Source: Odiellus spinosus (lineage: Eukaryota > Arthropoda > Arachnida > Opiliones > Phalangiidae). Taken from it: 64,000 nt of DNA. Below, piece after piece: positions 14,782-24,085 of the stretch (positions are counted from its first letter, which is position 1; every line of letters starts with the position of its first letter). A program made the position numbers and the translations under genes. The stretch spans positions 21,221,087-21,285,086 of the forward strand of contig OY987230.1 in assembly GCA_963920705.1 (NCBI GenBank), read 5' to 3'. The notes beneath the pieces are model-generated. The model did not search any database and was not told the DNA's origin. It saw only the letters and a program-made list of their open reading frames with translations.

Positions 14782-15614
14782 GTACGCTCTCAGACTGGGA
14801 ATGAGGTGTCCAATCAATTTTAACCCGGCTGACTTTTACATCGAACAACTGGCTGTGATACCGGGCCAAGAAGACGAATGTCGACAAAGAATAAAGGTAT
14901 TAATTTGAAAACGCTCAAAAAACAAGATGGTCCGTAGTAGACAGGTAGTTTTCGCGGTCAAAGCAAAGTTGTTAATTTAAATATTCCAAACAACCCCAAC
15001 ACGAAAAAGAACATCAAAGATCACGAGATTTTTCGCGCGCTTTCTTAAAAATGAATAGAAATAAACGCGCGCGAAATTTCGCGCGCTTTTCTCGATAGAC
15101 AGAACTACAATTTTGGCGGGAAATAAATCGCGCGAAAATTGGCCACTACCCCCTTTTTTTTTTTTTTTTTTTAATTCAAATTCTTTTTACGAGAAAACGG
15201 TCGAATATTTTTGAGTGAAATTTTGTACAGGCACATTTTAGACCACACTACACTCATTTTAATAGGTTTCGACTTAATTGATTTAACCGCTTGTCACCTT
15301 TTAACAAAAAACAAGTTTTTGTGTAACTTAAAATTGTGTAAATTTGGTTTTAAGGGCGCCGTCCAAAATGTGTGGTAATAATTTAAATTTATGGTGCTTG
15401 GTTTTTCTCCTGTTCAACCTCCTTTTAAACGTACGCTTTTAAAACGATGGAAATTATAAAACATTTCCCGTAGCTAGAAAAAACACATCCTTTTAGATTC
15501 CATTCAAATTCGTAGAACGTTCGATTTAAAATTGCGTTTACGTGAATGAATCGTGTGACATCCGTTAAGAATTTCAACCCTTAAGATATTTTACTTTTTT
15601 TTTAATATAAGGTG

Positions 15615-15649
<35 letters not shown>

Positions 15650-18008
15650 AATAAAATTGAAATAGGAAAAAAACTAAATTGAATGTTTAGAATCTATAAT
15701 AAATGGTTTATTACAGTCTAAGCAATCGTATAGACTTATAATATTTTGCCCTGAAGAGTTTTCGCACTATTTAGACCGAAAATTAAAGTCTAGTTTGGGA
15801 GAAAATTACGTTGGAAAATCCAGACCTACGCCAAGTTTTAAACTTAAAGTAAGGTTGTCATATATTTTACATAAACTCCAAATTGAAATTGAGTAGCGTT
15901 TTCGAAAATATGGTTAAAAAACGATACGTGATAGAAAACATTACAGCAACTACTTAAAGGGAGAATGAAATGCCAAAACAACCTATTTTTAATCGATTAA
16001 GAATGCTAAAATAATGAGAAAAACAATAATATAACTCACCACAAATATTTCGTTATTTTATAATCAATTTCCAAAGTTCCTAAACTTGCGGATGTTAACC
16101 CTTGGCTGCCTAGCTCGGCGAACTAGGCGAGCACGAGCCGTATTTTTTTTAATATTCCCGTCTGATCTAGTCGCCAATCACGAGCGAGTACGCCTATTTT
16201 TAAAATATGCGTACTCGCTCGTTATTGGCGACAAGAACAGCCGCGAATATTAAAAAAATACAGGTCGTGCCTGCCTAGTTCACCGAGCTAGGCAGCCTAG
16301 GCTTAGCATCGGAACTTTGGAAATTGATTATAAAATAACGAAATATTTTTGGTGAGTTATATTATTATTTTTCTCATTATTTTAGCATTCTTAATCGATT
16401 ATAAATAGGTTGTTTCGGCCTTTCATTCTCCCTTTAAATAATCCATACGCATTCGAAAAATAATGGCGACAACCTTACTTTAATTGGAAATTTGCGCGCT
16501 TATTTGGGGAGGAAAAATAATCTTGTTCTAATTTTAATTCAAATTAAATTTTAAAATCAGCTAATTTGTGACGAATACGAAAAATCGGGAAAGGCTCAAT
16601 TAATCAACGAAACGCCAGCCAATGGGATCACGGCGGATTTGATTGACAAGGATACGGCTCCCAAGTACGATATTACTTAAAAATTAAAAGTTTAATTTCA
16701 TCGTATAAACTATTTGTCGGATATTTATTCCAACCAATGGGATAAAGGTGACTTTGGTGACGTGTAGAGAGAAGGGGGATAACACGTGCAAAAAGTCTAT
16801 ACGCATAAATAATTTATTTTCATTTCATATCATTAATTAAGCTTAATTGGTTTCATCTAATGTCGATTAAAACTAGAATCTAATTAATTTTCCGAACATT
16901 AAGTCTAAGTTTTTAAATCGAGCGAATTGTTTTTTTATTTATTTTGGGCGGAAATAATCTAATTTACATTTAATTGTATCTTTATTAATTAAGCTTAGCC
17001 ACTTATTTTCCTTAATTATATTAATTAGGCTTAACGAATTGGTTTTAAACTAATTTTCAATTTAAACTAAAATATAATTTAAGTATTTATTGACGCGTAA
17101 AATTACGCAGGACCCAAAGATACAAAGCTTCGTGGTTCAGTCAATTAAGAGTTCTTATGTGGCGATGTCAAATCGTGGTACGTAGAGAGCGATTACTGAC
17201 CATCGTTCGATTGCTTCAAACTGTGGTCATATCCATCATCATCGGCCTGATTTACTGGGGTCAAGAGATGACCCAAGAAGGAATTATGAATATTAACGGA
17301 GCGCTCTTTCTAATTCTGACTAATCTTTCGTTTCAAAACGCCATGTCCGTCGTCACGGTACTAATTAACAAATTTAACGAAAAGATTTAACTAAACCCTA
17401 AGATCTAAACTATGATAATCTTTCTTCAGGTATTCTGCGAAGAGTTACCGGTATTTCTCAGAGAACATTGGAACGGAATGTACCGAACTGATACCTATTT
17501 CCTTAGTAAAATGTTAGCGGAGGTAAGCCTAAACTTTATTATCCAAAATTAAACTCAAGTTCCTGAATATTTTGAAAAGTTTTGTGAAGATTTTTGAAGG
17601 CTGTCTAAAGTTTAAAAACCTTACCGGAATTACTTAATTACGCGATGGTTATTTTAATAATTTCATAATTCTTTCTCCCCCCCCCCCTTTTTTTTCATTT
17701 ATTTACAGTTACCGTTATTCACATTCCTGCCATTTGTCTTTATCTGTATAACGTACTGGTGGATAGGTAAGAAATCACGAATCAGCATGCTAAGTTAGGC
17801 TAAATATTCTAGAGTTATAAAAAGCGTAATTTTGGAAATTGGCTTATTACGGGGCAATTAACCATAGACCCCGAAGGAATTTTTTGAATTTGGGGGGTAG
17901 AGTACCTTTCGATCCGATTTGGCCCCCTTCAAAAGATTTTAGCGTAATATTTACTATGTTTTATATTCAAATTGAACTCGCGCCAAACATGTAAATTTCA
18001 TTTTCAAG

Positions 18009-18046
<38 letters not shown>

Positions 18047-21000
18047 GAGGGCGAGGGTTTAATGACGTCGGTTTAACTTTTAATTTTAGTCGCGTGTTTC
18101 GCAAAATAGAAAACATGAAAAGAACGCTAAAAAGAAGGCGATTAAAACTAATAGTAAAATCAATGTCATAAAACCTTTTTTTCCAATTCTTGAAAATTGA
18201 ATTCACGTTTTTGGCGCGAATTCAATTTGATTAAGGCCGAATTGAGTTTAAAAATTAAAAAAGCCATTACCAGTTTCGGCTTTCTATTAACTTTCCAATA
18301 AAACAAGTAAATAGTGCTCTAAGAAAACTTATATTCAATATTCTTTAATTATTTTTATTAAATATTTAGTTAAATTCTATTTATTTTATTTTGGGATCAG
18401 GTTTGTATCCGACAGGCTACCGTTTTCTGATCGCCATCATAGTCAGCGTTCTCGTTGGAAACACAGCCTGTTCTTTCGGTAAGCTATTAAAAAGAGTCGC
18501 GTGTACTGTTTTTTTTTTCTTTCAATATACCCGTTTTTCCACGAAATATTAAGCAGTAGAGAAAAAGGGAGAGAGATGGATAGATAGATAGAAGTTTCAA
18601 AGATATAAAAAATAGTATCAAATGGTGCTGACAGAGAAGACCTTGAAAAATCGAAACCTTAAACGTACACCTCTTATCAAGATTATAAACCCGCGTTGAT
18701 CTCAAGCTAACGTTCAACAACATTTTGAAATTTCAACATTTACAATCCTAGCACACGCTCTTTACCTTAAATGACTCGTTTTCTTAAAGGGAGAATGAAA
18801 GGCCAAAACAACCTATTTTTAATCGATTAATAATGCTAAAATAATGAGAAAAACAATAATATAACTCACCAAAAATATTTCCTTATTTTATAATCAATTT
18901 CCAAAGTTTCGATGCTAAGCCTAGGCTGCCTAGCTCGGTGAACTAGGCGAGCACGAGCCGTATTTTTTTTAATATTCGCGGCTGTTTTTGTCGCCAATCA
19001 CGAGCGAGTATGCGTATTTTAAATACGCGTACTCGCTCGTGATTGGCGACTAGATCAGACGGGAATATTCAAAAAAAAAAAAAAAAATACGGCTCGTGCT
19101 CGCTTAGTTCGCCGAGCTAGGCAGCCAAGGCTTAGCATCTGCAAGTTTCGGAACTTTGGAAATTGATTACAAAATAACGAAATATTTTTGGTGAGTTATA
19201 TTATTGTTTTTCTCATTATTTTAGCATTCTTAATCGATTAAAAATAGGTTGTTTCGGTCTTTCATTCTCCCTTTAAAGAGGGAATGAATTATGCCAATAA
19301 TTAATTTTCTTCTATAATATCAATTCTTAATCCTAATGAATAGATTTTTTTAAATGAAATTAAACTTATACGTTAATTATTGTTCGTAGGTCAATCGTTT
19401 AATTTTTAATTTGGGATATTTTTAACGACAGATAATCGATCGAAAAATTAATTCATTTGCCCTTTAGAGAAATCCACAGAGGAAAACGTCTCGCTTCGTA
19501 CTAGTTGATAATTGAAAAAGTTTCTAACTTTTAAGACTCATTTCGATTCAAAACACGAGCTAGTTCCTACCCGCCTTTAATAGTTCTAAAAATAAAAAAT
19601 AACTAAATTTTAAAAAGATATTATCGTAGCATTAGTTGCCAGAGACTAATACGAATATCGAAATGCCTGATTAAATTTTTATTTCTTCCAATAAACCTTT
19701 TTTATTTTATTTTTAAGGGGGCAGGTTATATTTAGCGACCGCCTTTAACAGTACTAGAATTTGTCAAATACGTATGTCATACGCGTGCGCGAAACTCCTT
19801 ATCAAGAAGCCGAGTTATATAAGAAGCTGGCGCCAGCTTTTCTTTCCCTCCTTCCAAATGGTAATAAAAATTTTATCGGGGCCTACGCGCGCTCGGGTCG
19901 CTCGCCCGAAATATTTAACAAGTTTCCTGATACCAATATTTTCAATCTAATTCTATAAATAGTTTGGGTTTTTGAACCACGTCGTAACTTTTTTCAAAGA
20001 TTCTGGAAAGATATTTCGTTTAACTAGACGATCTCGGAGAAGAGATTAAGTAAAGTGGAATTTAATTTCATTAAAGGAAAACTTGGAGCTAAAAATGAAA
20101 TAGTTCCAAGTTTCCCTTTAAAGTTAAGGGTGTGACGTCACGAGTTTGATAAATAAGCGCCAATAGATAATGAATAGAGAAAACAAAAGATTGAAGATAC
20201 GCTGGATTTCTTAAAGGGGCACCAATAAAAAAAATACAAACAAATATTAAACAACTAGAAATAATAAGTAAAATTATGAAATTAGTAGATTGAATGCTAA
20301 AATTGTTCCCAAATAACGTCGGCATAAAAACTAGCACATATCTTACAATCTCTTCAAAGTAGATAGCTAAAATCTCCAGTAAATTGCGGTAGGCATTTAT
20401 AATTGGGTCCAGAAATATCGGTTCCTTTAAAATCCAACTAAAGGAGTTCTTTATCAAATAGAGAGACTTTTTCTCGTCATCGTAAAAAAGTTTTTTTATG
20501 GCAAAATAAGAATTTCTTATCAAAACCTGCCAAATTAATGAGTCGTTAAGTGAACTTTTCTTTTTAATTTATTTAAATCCTTATAACGTGTTTAATATAT
20601 ATAGAAACTGAGAAGGTCGTACCAAGAGTTTATTTATATTTCTAACTTAGAGAGGGTTATTATAAGGGCACCAGTTATACCCTCTTCAGACGAGGCGTAA
20701 TTAACCAAGGTTTAATCAGTTTTAACCAAGTTTTAAATAGCCTTCTAAGTTCAATATACACCGGTTAATTGTGATTAAATCTCGATTAAATCTGATTAAA
20801 CCGGCTAGTTACGCCTCGTCTGAAAAGGGTATTAGGAGTCAACTTTTACACCAAAATTTTGGACCATTGTGAAAAGCTTAAAAATTAAAATAAATTATAG
20901 CTAATCATTCTTAATTCGCGTAGGATATATGGTGTCGGGTCTATCTGGATCAGCTCAAGTTGCCTCATCTATTTTAACACCGCTAATGATACCCTTACTT

Positions 21001-22324
21001 CTATTCGGAGGTTTCTTCTTAAATAATAGGTATAAACCCTTAACTTTAAGCCAACCAACCATCGTCTGCGCTTAAATTAACGTAAACTTAAATGGGAAAG
21101 CTAAAAATGAAACACCTTTTGAACTTATTTTCAAAATCCGTGCCAAAAAACATCGAGAATTTTTAGACAAGTTTTTTGCGTTTAAATTAATTTCTAAAGT
21201 TTGGTAAAATCAGAAGTAGATGAAACCCTCCTTTGAAGTTTACTACTCTAATGTTCGATATAGCGCTCCTCTCTGTATGGGTAAGATTCCCAATTTTACG
21301 AGATCGGAGGGGTCCTACGGAAAATTGGAAATTCTCTCTCTCCACAAACTCCAAGGCTGCTATAGATATTCGCTCGACGAACTCCCGCTCCGAAAATATC
21401 TACCGTTAGGAGGCGTACTAATCGCGCTTTTTGAAACTAACCCATACAGAGAGGGGTTGACAAGACCAGGGAGTAATAGACTTCAAAGGAGGGTTTCATC
21501 GGCTTCTGGTAAAATTTATAATGATTCCTAAGACCTTGGGTATCAAACGCTGGCCTATTATTTTAAGGTTAGTACATTACAAGCGCTGTTGAAGGCTGAA
21601 ATAATATGATTGGCCAGAATTTATATTTACTTGTATTCAAACTTTACCAAACTTAAGAAATTAATTTAAACTTCAAAAAAGTGTCTTAATATTGTGGAAA
21701 ATAAGTTCAAAAGGTCGCTCCAAGTTTCCCTAAATTATAACTTATATTTTGGTTATTTTCCGATGGTCTCTAGTTCCGTTCCACAATGGTTAATATGGTT
21801 AAAATATCTCTCGTGGTTCTACTACAGTAACGAAGCTCTTTGTATTAACCAATGGCAAGACGTTAATTATATAGGTACGAAATTAAATTATCTCCCGATT
21901 TAAAATTAAAATTAGGATTTTTAAAATTTAAAGAAAAAATAATTTTTTTAATTAATTTTTCGCCATTAGGCTGCTCTAATACGACGGCAACGTGTATGCA
22001 GAATGGTACTCTAGTGCTAGAATCTTTGCATTTTGACGAGGTAAATAGACTAATTTACTAGGGCTAAAATTTTGGGCGAAGTCATTTAATTTGGCCCCTT
22101 GGCAAAAAAAGGAAGGGCTTGAATGAAGGTCACTTGTATTAATATATTTAAAATGAAAAATCAATCACTATTACTGAAGTTTTATATCCTAATCCACGTA
22201 TTTTTGTAAATTTTTGTTGCAATATATACTTTTTTTGAGATTTTGAGGTCATTGACCTTTGAGATTTTAACTCAAACTATGAAAATTTTTCGACATTAAC
22301 AAATTTAAATGAAAATTTGAATAT

Positions 22325-22366
<42 letters not shown>

Positions 22367-22473
22367 TACAGTCTCGATTGTATCCAGATATTGGTTACTT
22401 GGTCTGTCTATTATTTGGATTCAGACTAGTCGCCTACATAGGGGTCATCCTTAAAGCGCGAAAAAGAAGATAA
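1664..22473 (+). CDS. white: ABCG half-transporter, White orthologue (gene 1), full gene span
   Basis: Half-size ABC transporter, NBD first and membrane domain second, expected in vesicle or plasma membrane as a dimer moving pigment precursors or related small molecules. Joined exons: 1664-1798 (proposed), 6748-7009, 7260-7495, 8384-8455, 11654-11752, 13480-13718, 14794-14896, 16561-16664, 17111-17357, 17430-17522, 17709-17766, 18401-18478, 20924-21029, 21774-21874, 21970-22040, 22372-22473. All junctions keep frame, giving about 701 aa, close to fly White (about 687). Visible motifs: Walker [10 protein letters not shown] (~147-155), Q-loop YVQQDD (~191), signature ISGGE (~255), Walker B MFCDEP (~276-281), H-loop histidine (~312), then membrane helices from about residue 415. 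The segments [30 protein letters not shown] and YLSWF are White-like. The signature region reads ISGGEMKR instead of the usual LSGGERKR. Exon 1 is the least certain part. Confidence 0.9.
1901..2229. mobile_element. Decayed TTAA fold-back element, second family
   Basis: The right end is intact (CATTCTCCC TTTAA). The left end is eroded (TTAGAGAGAG). Inner arms GGCTTAGCTGGATTCATGGA and inverse are present. Lies in the proposed intron 1 of gene 1. Confidence 0.65.
3117..3443. mobile_element. MITE with 17-bp TIR and 5-bp TSD TCAAG
   Basis: Perfect TIR CCAAAAGTCTATGACTT/inverse, flanked by TCAAG (3112-3116, 3444-3448), length 327 bp. An 80-codon open frame inside has no recognisable product. A related copy lies at about 36136-36640. 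Confidence 0.75.
4250..5007. mobile_element. Larger TTAA-bounded element, third family
   Basis: TTAA at 4250 and 5004 with termini AGGGAGGGTGAAGAGG and the inverse. About 750 bp with subterminal AAAATGAAGTGATTTTTTT arms. The interior contains a diverged copy of another dispersed repeat (AAAGTGAGGCAGACACGG). No coding capacity seen. Confidence 0.65.
6748..7009 (+). CDS. white: gene 1 exon 2
   Basis: The acceptor is a T-rich tract ending ATATAAG at 6747. There is no in-frame ATG before the TGA at 6739, so this is an internal exon beginning NDNGLDNP. It encodes the variable linker and the first NBD strand ([12 protein letters not shown], comparable to the AWHN segment of fly White). Donor GATG|GTTAGT, phase 1. 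Confidence 0.88.
7260..7495 (+). CDS. white: gene 1 exon 3: Walker A and Q-loop
   Basis: Acceptor TTATACAG, donor CAA|GTAAGA. Encodes [15 protein letters not shown] (Walker A) and [18 protein letters not shown] (Q-loop region). Its 236 nt equal the sum of three exons in the paralogue at 60207-60587. Confidence 0.95.
7661..8325 (+). repeat. 23-bp minisatellite in gene 1 intron 3
   Basis: About 28 tandem copies of CTTAAATTTGGCCATAGATAGG(T), highly uniform in the middle, with CCATAGATAGGTCCTAAA variants clustering at 8040-8075 and 8205-8265 and decay at both edges. It ends about 60 bases before exon 4. Confidence 0.95.
8384..8455 (+). CDS. white: gene 1 exon 4
   Basis: 72 nt, 24 codons ([11 protein letters not shown]…DDVLHE), phase 0 on both sides. 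Acceptor TCGTTTCAG, donor GAG|GTATGT. Part of the NBD helical subdomain. It has the same length and phase as gene 2 exon 6. Confidence 0.92.
8780..9073. mobile_element. Decayed TTAA element in gene 1 intron 4
   Basis: Left TTAAAGAAAGAATGAAGG, right CGTTATCCCTTTAA. The inner part shares the CCAATGAACAAAGGCCAGTC and CATTCGATTGG type sequence with 1901-2229. Eroded copy. Confidence 0.5.
10440..10965 (+). repeat. 31-bp minisatellite in gene 1 intron 4
   Basis: About 16 copies of a unit built from AAGGGAAATCATAAGAAATA and TCGGAAATATT. A variant with AAGTATCATCGG appears at two nearby places (about 10612 and 10674), suggesting duplication of larger blocks. Confidence 0.93.
11048..11103. repeat. 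GC-rich imperfect hairpin in gene 1 intron 4
   Basis: GGCGCGTCC…GATTGCGCG faces CGTGCAATC…GGACGCGTCC over about 56 bases, a marked stem-loop in AT-rich surroundings. No RNA family recognised. Confidence 0.5.
11654..11752 (+). CDS. white: gene 1 exon 5: ABC signature
   Basis: 99 nt, phase 0. Encodes [16 protein letters not shown] and the C-loop [14 protein letters not shown]. Acceptor AATCTGTAG, donor GAG|GTAATT. Same length as gene 2 exon 7, whose C-loop is the canonical LSGGERKR. Confidence 0.94.
12568..13144. mobile_element. AATCGATT-rich inverted elements, two fused copies (gene 1 intron 5)
   Basis: Begins AGCTACGTTCACATTCGCC and ends near AATATGAACACAGC. Inside are repeated AAATCGATT, ACTGGTTCCC and GCAGTTTCGAGAAATCGA blocks. 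The GTTCACAC/GTGTGAAC ends mark the family. Confidence 0.6.
13480..13718 (+). CDS. white: gene 1 exon 6: Walker B, D-loop, H-loop
   Basis: 239 nt. Encodes [19 protein letters not shown] (Walker B and D-loop), TIHQPSS (H-loop) and [10 protein letters not shown]. The acceptor TATTGAAAG has a weak pyrimidine tract; donor TCTAG|GTAAAC, phase 2. Same length as gene 2 exon 8. Confidence 0.95.
14751..14780 (+). repeat. T30 tract at the acceptor of gene 1 exon 7
   Basis: An unbroken run of 30 T ends 13 bases before exon 7 and overlaps the polypyrimidine tract. Length is probably polymorphic and error-prone in assembly. Confidence 0.8.
14794..14896 (+). CDS. white: gene 1 exon 7
   Basis: 103 nt. Encodes [21 protein letters not shown] and [12 protein letters not shown], the segment after the NBD that is typical of White. 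A 30-T run ends 13 bases before the exon and serves as an extreme polypyrimidine tract. Donor AAG|GTATTA. Confidence 0.93.
15027..15140. promoter_or_regulatory. Cluster of E2F-like motifs in gene 1 intron 7
   Basis: Within about 115 bases: TTTTTCGCGCGC (15029), CGCGCGCGAAATTTCGCGCGC in two parts (15066-15086), TTTTGGCGGGAAA (15111-15123) and TCGCGCGAAAATT (15128-15140). TTTGGCGGGAAA is the classical E2F/DP site and TTTCGCGC fits the relaxed consensus. Binding is inferred; palindromic repeat origin is also possible. Confidence 0.35.
15954..16437. mobile_element. Palindromic TTAA element, copy 2 (gene 1 intron 7)
   Basis: Same family as 725-1220: TTAA at both ends, AGGGAGAATGAAA termini and long near-perfect arms around ATTTTTAAAATATGC near 16200. 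It ends 124 bases before exon 8. Confidence 0.88.
16561..16664 (+). CDS. white: gene 1 exon 8: NBD-TMD linker
   Basis: Acceptor TTAAAATCAG, donor CCCAA|GTACGA, phase 2. Encodes [14 protein letters not shown] followed by a variable linker. If the donor were ignored the frame would stop soon after (TAA at 16678), which supports splicing here. Confidence 0.88.
17111..17357 (+). CDS. white: gene 1 exon 9: first membrane helices
   Basis: Acceptor AATTACGCAG, donor ACG|GTACTA. Encodes the [15 protein letters not shown] lead-in, a hydrophobic helix with [13 protein letters not shown], and [19 protein letters not shown], the start of TM2. Confidence 0.94.
17430..17522 (+). CDS. white: gene 1 exon 10
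   Basis: 31 codons, phase 0. Encodes [20 protein letters not shown] and YFLSKMLAE, matching the ELPVF…YR.DTYFL..T.AELP segment of White. The intron before it is only 72 bp. Confidence 0.94.
17709..17766 (+). CDS. white: gene 1 exon 11
   Basis: 58 nt encoding a membrane helix ([19 protein letters not shown]). The acceptor TTTATTTACAG follows long C and T runs. Donor ATAG|GTAAGA, phase 1. Confidence 0.92.
18401..18478 (+). CDS. white: gene 1 exon 12
   Basis: 78 nt encoding [20 protein letters not shown] and NTACSF, a membrane helix. Acceptor GGGATCAG, donor TTCG|GTAAGC, phase 1. Confidence 0.92.
18784..19276. mobile_element. Palindromic TTAA element, copy 3 (gene 1 intron 12)
   Basis: Same family, TTAA at 18784-18787 and 19273-19276, centre near 19022. 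Arms are nearly identical to those of copies 1 and 2, with an expanded A run at 19070-19087. Confidence 0.88.
20089..20526 (-). CDS. Unrecognised membrane-like ORF, possible exon of a nested gene
   Basis: Antisense open frame in gene 1 intron 12. From a possible acceptor (TTGGCAG, - strand) it reads [17 protein letters not shown]…, with no ATG at its start, so it would be an internal or last exon of about 145 codons ending at a stop at 20089. It has two hydrophobic stretches, [18 protein letters not shown] and [20 protein letters not shown]. The pattern weakly recalls the membrane region of CLCC1-type ER channel proteins, but I cannot verify that. The length is notable for such AT-rich DNA. 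No partner exon was found. Confidence 0.35.
   Translation of the reverse strand, partial: VLIRNSYFAIKKLFYDDEKKSLYLIKNSFSWILKEPIFLDPIINAYRNLLEILAIYFEEIVRYVLVFMPTLFGNNFSIQSTNFIILLIISSCLIFVCIFFIGAPLRNPAYLQSFVFSIHYLLALIYQTRDVTPLTLKGNLELFHF
20678..20831. mobile_element. Short MITE, 3-bp TSD TTA
   Basis: 154 bp with TIR TACCCTCTTCAGACGAGGCG and near-exact inverse, flanked by TTA on both sides. A TTA/TAA duplication suggests the PIF/Harbinger group. In gene 1 intron 12, between the antisense ORF and exon 13. Confidence 0.75.
20924..21029 (+). CDS. white: gene 1 exon 13
   Basis: 106 nt encoding [18 protein letters not shown] and [15 protein letters not shown], the hallmark pore-side helix of White proteins. 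Acceptor TTCGCGTAG, donor AATAG|GTATAA, phase 2. Confidence 0.95.
21211..21508 (+). mobile_element. MITE family A, copy 1 (7-bp TSD GTAAAAT), internally deleted
   Basis: Starts CAGAAGTAGATGAAACC and ends in the inverted form with CGGCTTCTG. TSD GTAAAAT at 21204-21210 and 21509-21515. At 298 bp it is about 40 bp shorter than full copies, lacking the segment around the CCCCCTGTCT motif and part of the GACGACG segment. Lies in gene 1 intron 13. Confidence 0.9.
21774..21874 (+). CDS. white: gene 1 exon 14
   Basis: 101 nt encoding [20 protein letters not shown] and EALCINQW. This matches the VP..L.WL.YLSWF.Y.NE.L.INQW segment of White. Acceptor GGTCTCTAG, donor ATAG|GTACGA. Confidence 0.95.
21970..22040 (+). 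CDS. white: gene 1 exon 15: extracellular loop
   Basis: 71 nt encoding [12 protein letters not shown] and [10 protein letters not shown]. It carries cysteines and N-x-T/S sequons as in the large outer loop of ABCG proteins. Acceptor GCCATTAG, donor GAG|GTAAAT. Confidence 0.9.
22327..22361 (+). repeat. T35 tract at the acceptor of gene 1 exon 16
   Basis: A run of about 35 T ends 10 bases before the last coding exon. Other long homopolymers: T at 2809-2839, A near 15617-15647, A near 18012-18041, T near 56885-56914, C near 51445-51461, G near 3953-3966. Confidence 0.8.
22372..22473 (+). CDS. white: gene 1 exon 16 (last coding exon)
   Basis: 33 codons plus TAA at 22471. Encodes the last membrane helix ([20 protein letters not shown]) and a basic tail KARKRR, as in White. 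A T run of about 35 lies just before the acceptor TTTTACAG. Confidence 0.94.
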   Translation, partial: SRLYPDIGYLVCLLFGFRLVAYIGVILKARKRR

Positions 22474-23080
22474 ATCCGAGAAATTTTGTAGATTTTCAAA
22501 TTAAAAAAATATATATATATATCTTTTACCTTATAGCTAATTCCAAGGGATAACTCTCTGAATACCGTGCAATGTAACATAAAAGTTAGAAAAATATTGC
22601 ATCCACCAATCAAATCAGTGAAAAACTGGCCAAGTGGAATATTTCACGGTAGAGCAACCAGTGGAATTAGCTGTATATAATTTGTTCATTTTATAATTTT
22701 ACTATTAGTTAAAGTTTTTAGTTTAGTTTTAAAATACGTTTTTCAATTTTTTATTACGCAAATTTATTATTACCTGGAAATATTAGGGAATTTGAAAATT
22801 GCCAAAAAAAAAAAAAAAAACATGGCAATATCGGAGGAATTTTTGAAATAACGAGTAGTCGGAGCATTAGGTAGGTTACCGCTTATTGTATTTTTTGTAG
22901 ATGCGGTACCTCCGATACGTGTCCCTGAACGCGGCGTAAATATTTGGAATAAATCTAGTCCTTTATTTTATCGTAAAAGAAACTATAGAAGATTCTTCAC
23001 GTAAACTAAATTGTAATTAATCGAGGATAAAATTTGAGACTGAATTTTACCTTTTTGTACACGATTTTACTTATATATTA

Positions 23081-23096
23081 AATAAATAAAGTTTAT
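23081..23096 (+). terminator. candidate poly(A) signal of gene 1
   Basis: Overlapping AATAAA hexamers (AAATAAATAAAG) about 610 bases after the gene 1 stop codon, followed by AT-rich DNA. This would define a 3' UTR of roughly 0.6 kb. It rests on the hexamer alone. Confidence 0.4.
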
Positions 23097-23305
23097 TGAA
23101 TTAAAACATTGGTTATATAATAAATAATTTAAAACTTAAGTAACCAAATGGTTGCGTTTCCTTTAGAGGGTGATATCCCACGGTCGAACAAAAATAATGT
23201 ACTCCAAATAGAAAATGGTTGAATATCTTTATGTCAATTCAAACACAGGTCCATCTCATTTCATAGCAGACGACAAAGTCTGCTTTATCAAAGAAGAACT
23301 CTAAT

Positions 23306-23597
23306 CAAGAAGGATCAGATAAGGAGAGGAAAAGTGGGGCTGCGTTGAGTTAGAGAGAGAAGAGCCAACCTCCCACTCGGGTGGAAAGGGGGGATGTGAA
23401 ATTCTTGAGGTAAACTGTTGTCACGTGGTCACTAGCGTCGTTGGCTACTATGAAGCTGATAAAGGATCCGTTTTACCCACGTGACAACATTTTACCACGA
23501 AACGTCTCTACCCCCGTTCTCCCAGAGTGGGAGTTTAGGCCGACGCAGTAGGAACCGCGCCGTCCCCACTTTTCCTCTCCTTATCTGATCCTTCTTG
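23306..23597 (+). mobile_element. MITE family B, copy 1 (7-bp TSD CTCTAAT)
   Basis: 292 bp. Termini CAAGAAGGATCAGATAAGG and the inverse, with longer imperfect inverted arms (TCACGTGG…CCACGTGA, TGTTGTCACG…CGTGACAACA). TSD CTCTAAT at 23299-23305 and 23598-23604. Just downstream of gene 1. Confidence 0.92.
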
Positions 23598-24085
23598 CTC
23601 TAATAAAACTTTTTTTTACCATATTTAGGAGATGCGTAACAAAAAAGAGTTGATATTTTTCTTAGAAGAACTTGATATATCAGTTTTCATTGACCATTTA
23701 AATTTAAAGGGCATGGTTAAAACCAGAACAATGGAATCTATCGAATACTCATTTTAATTGAATGCCAAATCATTTTCCTCTTCATCCTCCCTATAATAGT
23801 TTGAGTACTGATCTTATAAAAATTGCTTAACAAATTTTTATGTGTAATAATAATTATCGTTATCGCGATGAAAAAAAAAGTTTGAATAAATATAAAAACT
23901 CATTAAAAAGTTTATTTGGGGAAAATCTTAAATTTTAATAGCTAAAGTTATTAGAGAGAAAAGGCGGGAAGAAGGAGAGAACGTCTTGAGAGATATTATA
24001 TCGTATTCTAGGATTAATTCCCTTTCAGCCTATTGTTTCTAATTTTTCGAACTGGTTATAAAATTCCATAAAAAAATGTTTAACG

